Part shown: positions 47,569-58,800 of the stretch, one piece after another
How positions within the stretch are numbered: the stretch's first letter is position 1
Layout: every line of letters starts with the position of its first letter
Assembly (NCBI GenBank): GCA_964020085.1
Contig: OZ026598.1
Span: forward strand, 23,033,450-23,097,449
Length of the DNA stretch: 64,000 nucleotides
From: Micromussa lordhowensis
Lineage: Eukaryota > Cnidaria > Anthozoa > Scleractinia > Lobophylliidae
Direction: 5' to 3'
Position numbers and translations under genes: made by a program
Notes under the pieces: model-generated
Told to the model about the DNA's origin: nothing
What the model saw: the letters and a program-made list of their open reading frames with translations, nothing else
The model's database searches: none

Positions 47569-50500
47569 AGAGAGGTGTAAGTCTTCTTCCTGTCGCCTTT
47601 TCAACTCCCTCTCTTCTTGGATGAAGGCCCTTGAACCAAAATGTGGAAGAATGCTTTCATTAACGATAATTTTGTCGCAGAATATGTGGCTATTATTACA
47701 CTATTCAAAAGGAGGAGTGAATGTATAGTGTAGAAAAATGGAAGTGAAAACCCTTGCAGTACTTTGCAAATTAAAATGTTCAAATTTCAAAAGTCGTAAC
47801 AAACATCATTCATAAAACCAGTCTTGATCAACAGTAAACGAAAAATGCATTTCATACCTATGAGATGCTAATGCATTAGCTGCTTGGCAGGCTTCTTCTG
47901 CAGAGGACACAAGACTGCTTATTAAGTTTCTGTCACCTCCTACGAAAGACGATATTATAAAGTAGGAATATTATTAATTCCTGTTTTAGTTGACATGAAA
48001 ATACTGTTAATCACTTCACTTTAAGGCTTTTAGCTACTAGTAATGTGCTGTAATCACACCATTACTCCTTATTGGGTGTACACTGTAACTAATGCTAGTA
48101 TAATGCTATACATTCATGGAAATACAGTTTTGTTCATTTTCCTCATTTGCAAGGTTCTAATTCTCACGTTGGTAGTATCAAGGTCCAATCAGTGAATGTA
48201 CTGCACTTACAACAAGTTTAACTATAACGCTACTGTATGCATGTGACAATCGTGTTAATAATTAACCGTACCACTCAGGATATTGCCAATAACCAACTGT
48301 TGAGGTGACATTGTTGGATGTAAAATGCGCAGCTCAATGTCCTGGATATCTCCACATTTTTTGGATTGCTTCCCTATGGCTTAAAAGAAAATGTAATAAA
48401 TTTTTAGATGACAACACACCAGGTTATAATAATATCATAGCTTTTCACACCCTTTCAATATTATTAATGAACAATGAGCTACACTTAACACATTAATAGA
48501 CTTCAACAAATAAGCAAACATACCCTTGTCATCAAAACTACTGCCCATCAAAGCAACATGAATGTTGAGATGGTTCAGTACCTTTGTACACTCCTCTGAC
48601 TGCATAATTAGCCTGGTTGATTGTGACACACAAAAAACAAGGTTAAGGAAAATACAATTAAACTTGCAATTTGACACAGTTGAACACGTCAAATGGGTGG
48701 AGGCATGATGGTGTTAAAGTAGTGGTTAGCACCTCATACTTCAGGTCGAAAGGTCAGTGAATTAAGAGGGACCTCACTCTGTTGTTGTGTTGCTTCCTTA
48801 GACAAGAAACTTCGTGCCATCCAGTCTCTCTCTATTCACATGTAAAAATAGGCTCTTGGGACATGCATTTAAGGGGAACTAGTTGTGCTCGTACTTTCTT
48901 TGTGCATTGAGTTTTCTATTTTATGATCATAGATGCTTAGAAATATTGCAACACTTTGTGTCTGGTAACTTACGTAAATGGTAATTAAAATTAAGGTGGT
49001 TCTGACCCTTTTGGTAGAATATTTTTAAGCTTTCCAGAAAGTTGTAGCTTAATGTGTTGATCACAAGTCCATGATACAAATGGGGGTCACCGAGCTCCTT
49101 TCTGAGTTATAAGCACTTAAAGCTAAAATTAAGGGTGTTTTAATAGGTTATACTGTTGCTATGGTAACCTTTAATGTCAAGAAGGTGACCACAACTTGTT
49201 CAACAATGAGGTCATTTTGCAAAAGTTTTGCATAATAATGATGCCAAGAAAGTAGCATATCTAAATGACCCAAATTTTTCTATCCTGTTTTGGATTATAG
49301 ATGCCCTTAGGTAACTCATGACGTGTGTCTTGATTCTTAATAGGACTACAGGTAAAAATTATGATTTCTTGAAGTTTAGCTATTTTTCGTATTTTCAGGA
49401 GGTCGAAATTTGTATAAATGAAATGCCATGCACATCTCATCCAAATAATATACCCCAAAGCCATAAGCCATACAAAAGTTGGTTTTGAGTAGAAAAATCC
49501 TATACCATTAGATACTCTTTAAGCTTTCTGCTTTTATGGTAATGGCATTTAAAAGTTCACTCTTATATGGGTGTTTTTTTTTTGTACTCTAAGGCCCCAA
49601 AATGTGATCCCCCTAAAAAATGGAAAGGAAGATAGAACAAAGACAAATAAAACCGGATTTAGTAATAACTCATCAAGGTCAATGTGCTCACCAAGTTTCA
49701 TTGAATTTGGCCAACCCCTATTTTCCAGGTCTGATACGCTTTCTCAGTCAGGGCCTCTTAAAGGGTTACATTTTGTGAAAACGTTAGTAAGGTTTGGAAT
49801 TATTTACACAGCAGACCCACTTCTACAAATTATGACTAAGATCGTTTGCCTCCGTTGACTCACCTTCGATATTTTAACTATAAACCCCTGTAGACTGTGC
49901 TCGCTGATGTGCAACAATTTTTCAAAATCAGTATAGTTTACCACATGCTTTATCTCTGAAACAAAGACGGTCACTGCCAATTTTTTTTGCAGTTCTGGTA
50001 CAAGTAGCTCATTATCTGCCTGCAGTAAAAATTTAAAAAATTCTATCGACTGGAAAAATTTCGCGCGAACGTCCTTAATTAGGCCCAAACAAAAGTTTTT
50101 AGGCCTAATGTCAGCATCTGTAGACAGTTAGTTACTGTACTAGTAAAAGAATGACCTGTGACTTGCAGCCTGTGTCCTGTGTTTTTACCTGCCCCAAGCT
50201 GATCTAGAGACAAGCTGACATAGGTCAAAACAAGGTGATCTACTGTAGTTTGAAACAAATTGACCTAGGTTAAGACAATAAGAATTGATGTGGTTTGAAA
50301 TTAATAAAGTACGTTTAAAAATGGAATAACCTAAAACCAATTTTGACCTGTAGCACATCAAACAAAGATATTAACGTGCTTGGCACAAGCAGACCAGTTT
50401 CGTTAGCTTGATTGATCCATAGGTTTGATTCCTGAAAATGAGTTAAACACTGTGCATTGTTTGCTTAGCGTGGCCTCAAGAATAGTGCCCCCATAACAAG

Positions 50501-51183
50501 GTAGCATCGCTACAATTAATCATCGGTACATACAAGTAGAAATATTATCCTTACTTGTGCTGCTTCCAGGCAAAGAAATGGTAGCCGTTGAGGCACTTGG
50601 TGCGCTGCCAAAAGGGATTGTAACAATCTTGTGTCGTGTGCTGGTCCACTATGGGGATCTGTGAAATGAAATTTCACACAATGTATTCACATAAGTCACA
50701 CAACACCTAAACATGGCTGTTTTTTTAATTTTCCAAGGCTACGCTCCAGCCAATTGGAGCAATGGTTACAACCCCTCCTCCTTCCCTTCTGTGTGCATGA
50801 CCTGTGAATCAATCTTTGTGGATTATTGTCGCCCCAACACTCTCTCTCTTTAGACCTATAATCTATAGTACTCATGTCTGTAGTAGTGTGTTAAAACATT
50901 ACATTATTGACATATGTGTTTCTGCAATTAGTAGGTGATCAGCCAATTCCTGAACCGTCCCCACTCAAAGATGACACAAAGAACATGACCTTTATGCTTA
51001 TACTACTTTAAAGGAGAACGGAAGGCGAGAACCCAATTTTTGGAAAGTCCTTTTTACGAAAGCACATGATACGTTGTAATCAAATTGCTATGTTTTAGGA
51101 TGTGAACTTACCTTTTGACCTGATTGTAACAGCAAAAAGCTCCGTGACAGGACAATTTGAAAGTCCGCGATTTTGGAAGCCAT
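47569..51183 (-). CDS. probable host gene, at least six coding exons
   Basis: GT-AG exons that read through: 50658-50555, 50431-50348 (ESNLWINQANETGLLVPSTL), 50019-49864 (52 codons; PELQKKLAVTVFVSEIKHVV), 48612-48524 (SEECTKVLNHLNIHVALMGS), 48373-48272 (IELRILHPTMSPQQLVIGNI), 47939-47858 (LISSLVSSAEEACQAANALA), 47629-47569 (FIQEERELKRRQEEDLHLS). The last four agree in phase, as do the first three. A phase mismatch at 49864/48612 implies a missed exon. A candidate first exon opens with ATG at 51183 (MASKIADFQIVLSRSF). I do not recognise the domain. Lack of stops and short exons suggest a cellular gene. Confidence 0.6.
48695..48860 (+). repeat. possible second SINE family
   Basis: GTGGTTAGCACC and AGGTCGAAAGGTC resemble a degraded A and B box pair. 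A body with GTGTTGCTTCCTTAGACAAG follows, similar in character to V-type SINEs. Single copy in the window, so tentative. Confidence 0.35.
48987..49190 (+). mobile_element. TTAA MITE family B, partial copy
   Basis: Begins TTAAGGTGGTTCTGACCC and shares ATTAAGGGTGTTTTAATAGG followed by TTATACTGTTGCTATGGTAA with the reverse strand of 45537-45851. The right end was not found. Confidence 0.6.
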
Positions 51184-51273
51184 ATTGAAGGCTTGGGCGC
51201 AAAGCATGATGTCACTGTGCATATGAGAAAAACGCGCAAATTTCGAGAAGACAACACCAACATCAGCTCCAAA

Positions 51274-52570
51274 ATGGTGGAATGTGCTGTAGTTGGCTGT
51301 TCAAACAGAACACCTAGAGATTCCAAAAGAGGGATAAGTTTTCATTGACTACCCTTAAAAAATAAACCACTTCTTAAGGAGTGGCTAGTGCGTATTAAAA
51401 GGGCAAATTTGCCCAAACTTAGCCAGTGCCACATCTGTTCAGAGCACTTTGAGGAGTCTTTCAAAAGTTGCAGTTATCTTAAAGTGCCCATATCATGAAA
51501 ATTTTTATTTCCCCATCTGATTCTATGTTTCATGTAATGAACTTCTGCGAAAAAAATTTTCGATTTGGATAAAAAGCGATTTTTTAATGAAGTTTTAAAA
51601 ACCTGAGAATCCTATTTTCATGCGGTCGACCCGTGCCGCTGATTACTGCATCGACATGCTCAGAATTGTGACGTAGATTCAGGAACGTGTGAGTTCAGGT
51701 TTGACTTATCTCACTTGTTTTACCTCTGTAAATTTAGCTTCGTAGTCCATGCAAAATTCTCCTTTCCAGCATTTTGTATGAGGTAAAACAAGCGAGATGA
51801 GTCAAGCCTGAAGTCACATGTTCCTTAATCTACGTCACAACTCATTCAATATGAAGGGAAGACTGGTGCGAATGGTGGACCAAAATGGCGGCAAATTTGA
51901 ACGAATTTAAAACTTTTAAAATAGATTGCATTTTATTGAAATGGAATAAGTTCATTGGGTGATATACAGAATCAGATAAGAAAATAAAAAAATTGACGAT
52001 ATGGTCACATTAATCTCTGCCCTGGCAGAAAACGTAAACGCAGTTGAACAAAGAGACTGTCCCGACAATAATTCCCAATCAGCAAAAGAAAAGCAGAAGG
52101 CTTGCAAGTGAACGTCGGATAAATAAAGCTCTTCACGAAGAGGTAAGAGTCAAATAAGGACATAGTAAACTAAACGGTGGATGCTTGTACAGTTTCCACC
52201 AGAGCATTTAACTATGTACTAGCTGTCTGAGATTTTTTTCTACTATATGCGACGAACTCAAAAATAACAGAAATGACAAATTGTCTTCTCATTGTTTTCT
52301 GTAAAATCTTAGGCTGTGAATCACATTTTGGATGAAGCCGATTTCAATTTACCCAAGTTAGCTGCTTGTGTTGATGTCGCAACCTCTGTATCCAAGGTTC
52401 AGGTCACGCAAAGTTCACACGCTACTGGAAAAGCATCAAAAGAGAAAAAGATTGATTGCTTGCTCAACGATTGAGGTGTCAGTCCAGTGTGAGCCAGAAA
52501 TGGTAGATAAAGCCTGTCAAACCGATCCCTTACCCGCATTAACACAGAGAATCAACACTCTCTCTCTTTA
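51274..52570 (+). pseudogene. THAP-domain gene, split by a MITE
   Basis: ATG at 51274 opens MVECAVVGCSNRTPRDSKRG, the start of a THAP zinc finger (C-x4-C). A TGA at 51346-51348 follows GISFH, where THAP proteins usually have Arg (FHRLP). Then LLKEWLVRIKRANLPKLSQ and CHICSEHFEESFKSCSYL complete the C2CH finger. Here a TTAA-flanked MITE (51483-52009) interrupts. Removing it with one TTAA continues NLCPGRKRKRS. A frameshift leads to TIIPNQQKKSRRLASERRIN and a donor at 52143. Exon 2 starts at 52313 (AVNHILDEADFNLPKLAACV). The gene is head-to-head with the gene at 47569-51183. Broken and probably silent as a protein gene. Confidence 0.75.
51479..52013. mobile_element. TTAA MITE family A, complete copy
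   Basis: Element 51483-52009 (527 bp) lies between TTAA at 51479-51482 and 52010-52013. The termini form a diverged inverted repeat of about 65 bp (AGTGCCCATATCATG against TGTGACCATATCGTC). An inner inverted repeat of about 60 bp (GTGACGTAGAT...ATCTACGTCAC) lies at 51669-51837. TTAA targets are used by Kolobok and piggyBac elements; two THAP/Kolobok-type genes lie in this window. Confidence 0.85.
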
Positions 52571-52915
52571 GAAGCTGAAGGACTCGGCATTTCCACGTCC
52601 ATCCGTCTCAGTTTTCTCAGTAGCCGTGAATCTACTTCGCTTGCCTGAAGAAAAATCTTTCCGTAGTCCCGATCCTTGACTTTTTTTGCACTCCTTAGCA
52701 TCTTGCCAAAAGCAAAATCATCTGGATCTTCCGACAGATTGATCATATTGCCATCTTTGTCATGATATCTTACATGAATGTTTGAAGCAGGTAGGTGTGC
52801 AAGCGGTGAACAGTTTTGCTTTATTGCCTGCATAAGCTTACCAAAGGAGATATCCTTGATCAGGAAAGTACTAAATCTCTCCTCCCTGTACTTTACCTTC
52901 ACCTGGTACGTTGCC
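52552..52915 (-). CDS. PB1-domain reading frame
   Basis: The frame opens with Met at about 52915 (MATYQVKVKYREERFSTFLI) and carries IHVRYHDKDGNMINLSEDPD, the acidic OPCA-like half of a PB1 interaction domain. A Lys at residue 7 lies in the basic half. It continues to an Arg/Lys-rich stretch and a stop at 52552. PB1 modules occur at the N-terminus of some Mutator-like transposases in cnidarians and molluscs, which fits the neighbour at 53014-53600. Here the PB1 piece lies downstream of the transposase pieces, so it is either the start of a second copy or displaced. Confidence 0.6.
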
Positions 52916-53013
52916 ATGCTCTTTGTAATGGATATCACGCTGGGAGATCTACTCCACCTTACAAGAATTGTCTGCTCCCTGATTGGCCAGTTGCCAATTA
53001 CCAAGCATCAAAC

Positions 53014-53600
53014 TCAAAAATATGTCATAAAAAATGTCAAAAAAATGCCTGGGTGTTCACGGTACTGCACGCAGCACTGTAAAAGATAAAGGAAATCATT
53101 GTTTCCTGTGAATGTAATGTCCAAAAACAGTTCCTCTGCTTCACCCAAAAGCATACACTGATTTGGGGACATAAAAAAAGCATGTTTTCTTCCGCGTTTA
53201 AATAGATATTCCACACCCTCCATTTGGTACTTGCCCATCATTTCGTTCACTTATTGACTTAATTCAGAATCTGAGGCATCTTGTTCCTTTTCGACTCTTA
53301 TCTTGTTAAAATCGAGAATTTTTAGTAGTGGCATGAGCTCTTTAGTAGATTTGAATGTCGTAGCCAAAATATTTGATCTTTCACGACGGACTCTCGGGAT
53401 TTGCTGCAGCTGGTGACGCTTCCCCAGGTATAATGCCAATGCCGCACCCTTTTTGCAGATCTTTGGTTGTTAAGGAAGTGTCCATTTTCAGAGCATTTCC
53501 AATTTTACACGGGACCTCTTGGCTTATACAATGTGGTGCTGGCTTTCTGTGATTGTGCTTTAAATCGGGACGGGAATGGTGCCCATCCACCTCCAACCAT
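53014..53600 (-). pseudogene. MULE-type transposase fragment
   Basis: Frame 53596-53381 has [20 protein letters not shown], a FLYWCH-like Cys/His segment. Frame 53439-53251 continues [20 protein letters not shown] and ends with a stop. Frame 53250-53014 gives GEAEELFLDITFTGNNDFLY, which carries the first catalytic Asp of MULE transposases. The rest of the DDE core is absent. Two frame breaks and a truncation leave it inactive. It lies just beyond the PB1 frame, on the same strand. Confidence 0.65.
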
Positions 53601-53639
53601 CATCATTTGTTGGCCAAGCATATAAAAATTGAGCTGGAC

Positions 53640-54193
53640 AAGGGCCAGTCATTTAAAGCTTGTGTGTTTTAGCATGGCTTTTACATTTGTTGTTTTTCTG
53701 ACGATTTGACACAGCATAACTGCAATCAGGATAACTGCACACTTGAATCTCCTCACATGGTGCTAGCTTAAACGCGGGGGGTCACTATATAAGGAAACCT
53801 TCCTAAGGAAGATTTTTATTAGTTGACGATTAACCGAGAAACATGGCGGACTAGATTTTTACATATTTCGCATATTTTGAAAACAATAAATAGGGTTGCG
53901 CCTCGCTTCACGAGGTCAGAGAGAACAGAAGGCAACCAGAATTGTAAGTAGTTATAGTTTTACTTATTTTGTCGTACATTTTGCAATTCATCTAGTTAAT
54001 TTTATCTGTAAAAATTGTAACCAATATATATTCCTTTTTTCCTTTGTAGTTTGACAACGTAACTTAATAAACTCAAAGTTGTTTAAAAATCTGTTTGCTC
54101 AGTTGACGTCTCTCCGAAGGGATAGTCATATATCCAATTCACCAGGTTTTGATCGAGGTGCCCGAAAGCGAATTGGCGAGGGTTGAACCTGTG
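53640..54193. promoter_or_regulatory. upstream region of the two-exon gene
   Basis: No coding evidence. It includes a TATATAAGG motif at about 53786 and AT-rich DNA before the ATG at 54194; a 5' UTR or promoter role is inferred only from position. Confidence 0.35.
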
Positions 54194-54850
54194 ATGTCGG
54201 CGCGATTACCCCAGGAATGGCGATATGTTAGCCATAGACGCGTTTCCCGGTCTTCGCATTCAAGTGAGTTCTATTTTATGACATAATTTTAATAAATGTA
54301 AGGTTCTTACAATTTGTGGAGACCACCAATGGTTTGTTGTATGTATATATGTGTAACTTTATTCTTTATGAGCATGATTGTCATTGAAATTAATTGTCTT
54401 GTTTCAGGAACTGAAACGAGACAACCAGAAAACACGGGTGCACAAGCACACCCATTGCCAGCAGATCCTGCTGGAGCCCATCAGCAACCTCAAACCAGTG
54501 CTGTTGATGCATGGACAGACAGTGTGCTAGGTGGCTTGGAAGACCATCCACCTTGCCAACACTGTCTGATGGGTCCCTGTATTACTGTCAGTGAGGTCAC
54601 CAGGATACAGGGATCATGTGCTCCTGACATCACAAACCATTCAAAGCGCCACAAAAACTATCGTCAGTTTTGGAAAAGTTTGAAGGATAGGGGTTTGTGG
54701 CAGCATGAGCTTTACATTCACAGGAAGACCTCAGCTGGCCTTAGCGAGGTTGAGCTACGGGAATTAATGCCCCAATGTGTCCTTGACGACACAAGGAAGC
54801 GTTATCCCAACCCACCGGGTGTGCCATACATGGGACACAAAAGGACATAA
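54194..54850 (+). CDS. intact two-exon gene, 170 residues, unknown function
   Basis: Exon 1 is 54194-54263 (donor GTGAGT) and exon 2 54408-54850 (acceptor TTTCAG). Total 513 bases, 171 codons including TAA, with phase kept. The protein has a basic N-terminus (HRRVSRSSHSR), a Pro/Gln-rich linker, then PPCQHCLMGPCITV (three Cys), HKNYRQFWKSLKDRGLWQHE, LRELMPQCVLDDTRKRYPNP and PGVPYMGHKRT. I have seen this combination in uncharacterised multicopy cnidarian proteins; no function is known to me. Start choice rests on the only ATG in the open 5' exon frame. It faces the 11-exon gene tail to tail. Confidence 0.65.
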
Positions 54851-54859
54851 AGTGAGGTT

Positions 54860-55150
54860 ATTTAACAACTGTTCATCGAAGTGGAGGTGGCTAGCAGTGG
54901 GTCCATATTTACCGAGCGACGAAGCAGCATGGTAAATAAATATCCACCGCACCCCACTGACACTGGGGTGGATAGTTGTTTTAGTATATACTAAAACAGT
55001 GAGATAACATACACCACCAAAAATTAATTTGGATAATTTCTTCCCCTTTCGCGGATGGAAACCGGTACCCCATTTTTTCCCTAGATGCTCAGAGGCCTTC
55101 AATGCTGTCCACTGTTTCAGTATATATTAAAAAGTGATATATTTTAGTGC
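54860..55150. repeat. fold-back AT-rich repeat
   Basis: Contains a perfect palindrome GTTTTAGTATATACTAAAAC (54978-54997) with a relative near 55105, and an inverted ATATTTACC...GGTAAATA pair (54903-54945). It is probably a degraded MITE; ends not defined. 55151-55690 holds nothing I can support. Confidence 0.4.
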
Positions 55151-55697
55151 AGTGTAGGGGGATGGAGGGGGGACATATTCTGTGTAACTGTGTTTCACCT
55201 TTGCAAATCAGCATAATTTTGAATGTTACATTGATCCCTTTCATAGGTGGTGGAGCAGGGGGAGCACAAGAAAGTGAACGGTGCAAAAGATATTTGTATG
55301 TGCCTGGCTTAATGATGAGGTCCCCTCCATATTTCAAACCCGTTTGCTCCCCCTGCCTTGTATGATATTTTTAATTAGACTTTGTTCCACTTTGAATGGT
55401 TTGTAGACCATGTACTACACAAAATTCTACCAAAAAAATTATGCAAGCCATGTGTTTCTGGGCTTTGTGTTGACTACCTTTCATATGTAACTGAATGACA
55501 ACAATGCAATCTAGATCAGATGAAAATATGTCATACTGTAAAGCAAACCAAGTTGGTTTGCTGTATCCTGTAAATAAAGGATCTATATAGGGATATACGA
55601 GTCATTCAAATTTCAGTGCGATGGCTCAAATATGTAAGAAACAAGCAGAGTAAGTCTTTATGCCATTCTGTTGCTCATGACTTTTAGTTAATTTGGT

Positions 55698-55713
55698 GGC
55701 TCCTAGAGGAGCC
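55698..55713 (-). promoter_or_regulatory. histone-type 3' stem-loop in 3' UTR
   Basis: Minus strand: GGCTCC-TCTA-GGAGCC, a perfect 6-bp stem with a UYUN loop, preceded by ACCAAC and followed by ACCA. It lies 118 bases downstream of the stop codon of the 11-exon transposase-like gene on the same strand, so it would be in that gene's 3' UTR. The match includes the flanking A/C preference of the histone signal. Confidence 0.55.
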
Positions 55714-55830
55714 GTTGGTTTTTGACCCATAGAATCCAATGCCTTGCCAAGCAAGTATCACCCTACAGGACTTTTCCCTGCGAAGTGCAATGCAGGGAGC
55801 TTGTCAGTCATCCATGTTGATCCGCAATGC

Positions 55831-58800
55831 TCAGTAATTCAACTGGAGAAATCTACTCCAGACAGCCTCCCTGAATCGAAATGTTTTAGGGCGGAGATTT
55901 TTGTGACCTGTTCTGCGAGTTGGTCGGTGCACATCCTGCAACAAACTGACTGAGGTTGCTTCTCTGTTAACATTTTCATTCTGCAATGATACAATATCAG
56001 TAACAGTGTGTGTAATACCAGCCATAGATGTTACATTAGATTAACTGATATGTGGGATTTGATATTACCATTGGCATACAATATCAAAAAGCCAATGCAT
56101 CTGCAAAGTGAGTATATAAAGTGTACTGGCTGGGAGGGGGCAGTTGAGTGGTAACTCTCGCCAGCTATGTATGCAGATTATTAAAGGCAACCACTTTCCC
56201 AATCCACCTGTTTGTGACTTACCCAATCCATTACTGCCAGAGAAATGCGCATGTTGAAAGTGCGGTCAGCAAAGTGAATTCTCTTTGGACAGTAGATGAG
56301 AATACAATTGTTGAAGGACTCCACCCAGTAAGTGTCACGACACTGCAATTAGAAAGCAATTAAGAAATGGGATAGCGTCAACTTAAACCAGCTTTGACAT
56401 TGTGGTAATATGTCCAAACGTTTTTAGTCTTAATTTGCTCATTGCTTTGCTCATTGTTTAGGCGTAGTGGGCTAAAGGCTTACTACCAAACACAGAAGAA
56501 CTACAATGTACCAATGGCTGGTAATATACCAGATAGTAGTCCTCAGCAAGCTTGTACACCTTAGATTCTAAAATAAATTTGTGGAGAGCAGCCACTGCTC
56601 TTGCATTGGTTAGTTTGGTCTTGCTGCACTGGTATCCAGGCTTCTTGCACTTTGACTCAGGATCACATCTAACATGGTTGCCCTACAAGGATGAGTGGTA
56701 ACATTTCAGCTTCCTAGCTTCACTAGTATTACTAGTTACTGACAAGATTCCTTGATTCCCTTACAATAATCGATATCAATCAATTTTCTTGACCTTTTCA
56801 TACATCTTCACCATGTACTTGACAGTGTCATACCTGATAGTGATCAACTATTGTCAACAGCGTCCTCCTCAGATCGTCTGGACTTGTGCAATTTTTCATG
56901 GAGTAGTAGAAGTGCCTTTTAACACTGGCCTCTAGAAAAACTGGCAAATTTAAAAAGCAATGATGTAACCTGATACACCTGACTACCTCCTGGGGCTACA
57001 CCTACATATACAAGTTGGTTAACTTCCTTGCAAAAGAAAAAAAAAATTGTTACATACGCTTGTCTGAGAGCTCTGAATACCATTTTTCACCCTCCCATTT
57101 CTGTGCACCACTACTGATTTCTTTCATGGCCTTTGCCATTCCCTTTGTTCCTGAAAAGCAGAAAGAAATTTCACATATGAAATAAATTAAGATTTCTGAT
57201 TGACTGGAAGGCATGGCTTATAGTTTTCATTCTAATTGCATTGAAATTCCAATAAGACCATACAGTCTTGTTTTTAGTACCACTCATAATATGTTGCTGA
57301 TGTCACTAATAATATGTACTGGTACTTGTTATTAATGTGGCAATATGACTGAAATTATCAGATAATTAATTTCTTACCATGCCAAGTGTCAAAAGAATTT
57401 TGTATGTTCTGCTGTAAAAGCCAGTTTTTTATTTTTGGCACAAAGTCGTGTGCCACTTCTACCACATTGAGTCCTAAAAGATATAACAGTATATGTTAAT
57501 AAACTACTGGTACATAAAGACCCACGACAAATGGTGCAACTGTAAATACCTTTAGCTTGAACAACAGGTATAATTTTTTTGATAGCTTCAAACTCATGTG
57601 TTTGGGAGCTCCTAAACTCTGCTTTTGTCACTGTTTGCGCAGCCAGCACATGTTGAGTCCTATCAAATAATAATGCTTTAATATAATTAACCACTGGAGA
57701 CAAGGTCCAGGTACAATAAGGTCTTATTGCACTGCTATTATCTATTTAAAACCCCAAATCAATAAACATGTTATCCACATGTGGCTTCAATAATTTTGTA
57801 TGCTGCAAGTCGTGAACTGTGCTGCATCACAACATCAGAATTATTTTTATCTGGTGTTCTTTTCTGTTTGTTTGCAAATGTACATCAGTTACATTGTATC
57901 AGGAAATAAACATGTTACAAGGAGATATCAATAGCTGATCATCATCATATGTACTTACTCATAAGATATCATTGCTACTGTTGAATAGTAGGCATTTGCT
58001 GTCGAGTCATGGCGGCAATCAGTTATGACAGTCTAATAAAGAAGAGCACAGCACGTTGACATGTTTATGTGTATTTATTATGCAGATGTGGTACAAGTAT
58101 CACTTTTAGAGGGTTAGGCTGTATACATTGATACCTGACTTATTACAATGCTCGGGTTACATGGACTTACCGCTCCATTCCTGTCCTTGTATGAATCAGT
58201 GTTTTGGACGTTGCATATACTGCTTGCTATTGATGCCTCTGCAGTTTGATTCACCGTGTTTATATAACCCATGTTGTCATACACTATCAAAACAATGCCA
58301 CAGGTACATATATTACAGGTACTAACATATATTCCAAAAAAAACACCAACAGACAACAGTAACAAATCAGTAACTCCTCACTACAAGAAAATGATAACAA
58401 TTATAATGTTGGTAATAATGGTATGTTATAAAGTGAACTACAATGATAACAGGAATAATAATTATGTTTCTGTACAAGTACTAATTCAGCACTATGTATG
58501 CAATTGTAATGCCACATGCTGTACCCATTGTAGGAAAAACCCTATGAAGGCAAATGCATCTGTACACAGTGTGCTAGTTTATAGTTTTGATCACAGGCAA
58601 ATTAAGATGTGGTTAGTTCAATAATAAAAAATGTTTTCCCATCATAGTTATAGTATTAAACCAAGAAACATTGACTATATCAAGAGCTCACCATAATCTA
58701 TATACTTGTCTCCAACATTGCCAAGTTTTGCAGCCTCGGCAAAGCCTTGGTACTGGCTTTCCAGCATACCAGAGCTTGTAAAGCCATGAACCACCCTAGA

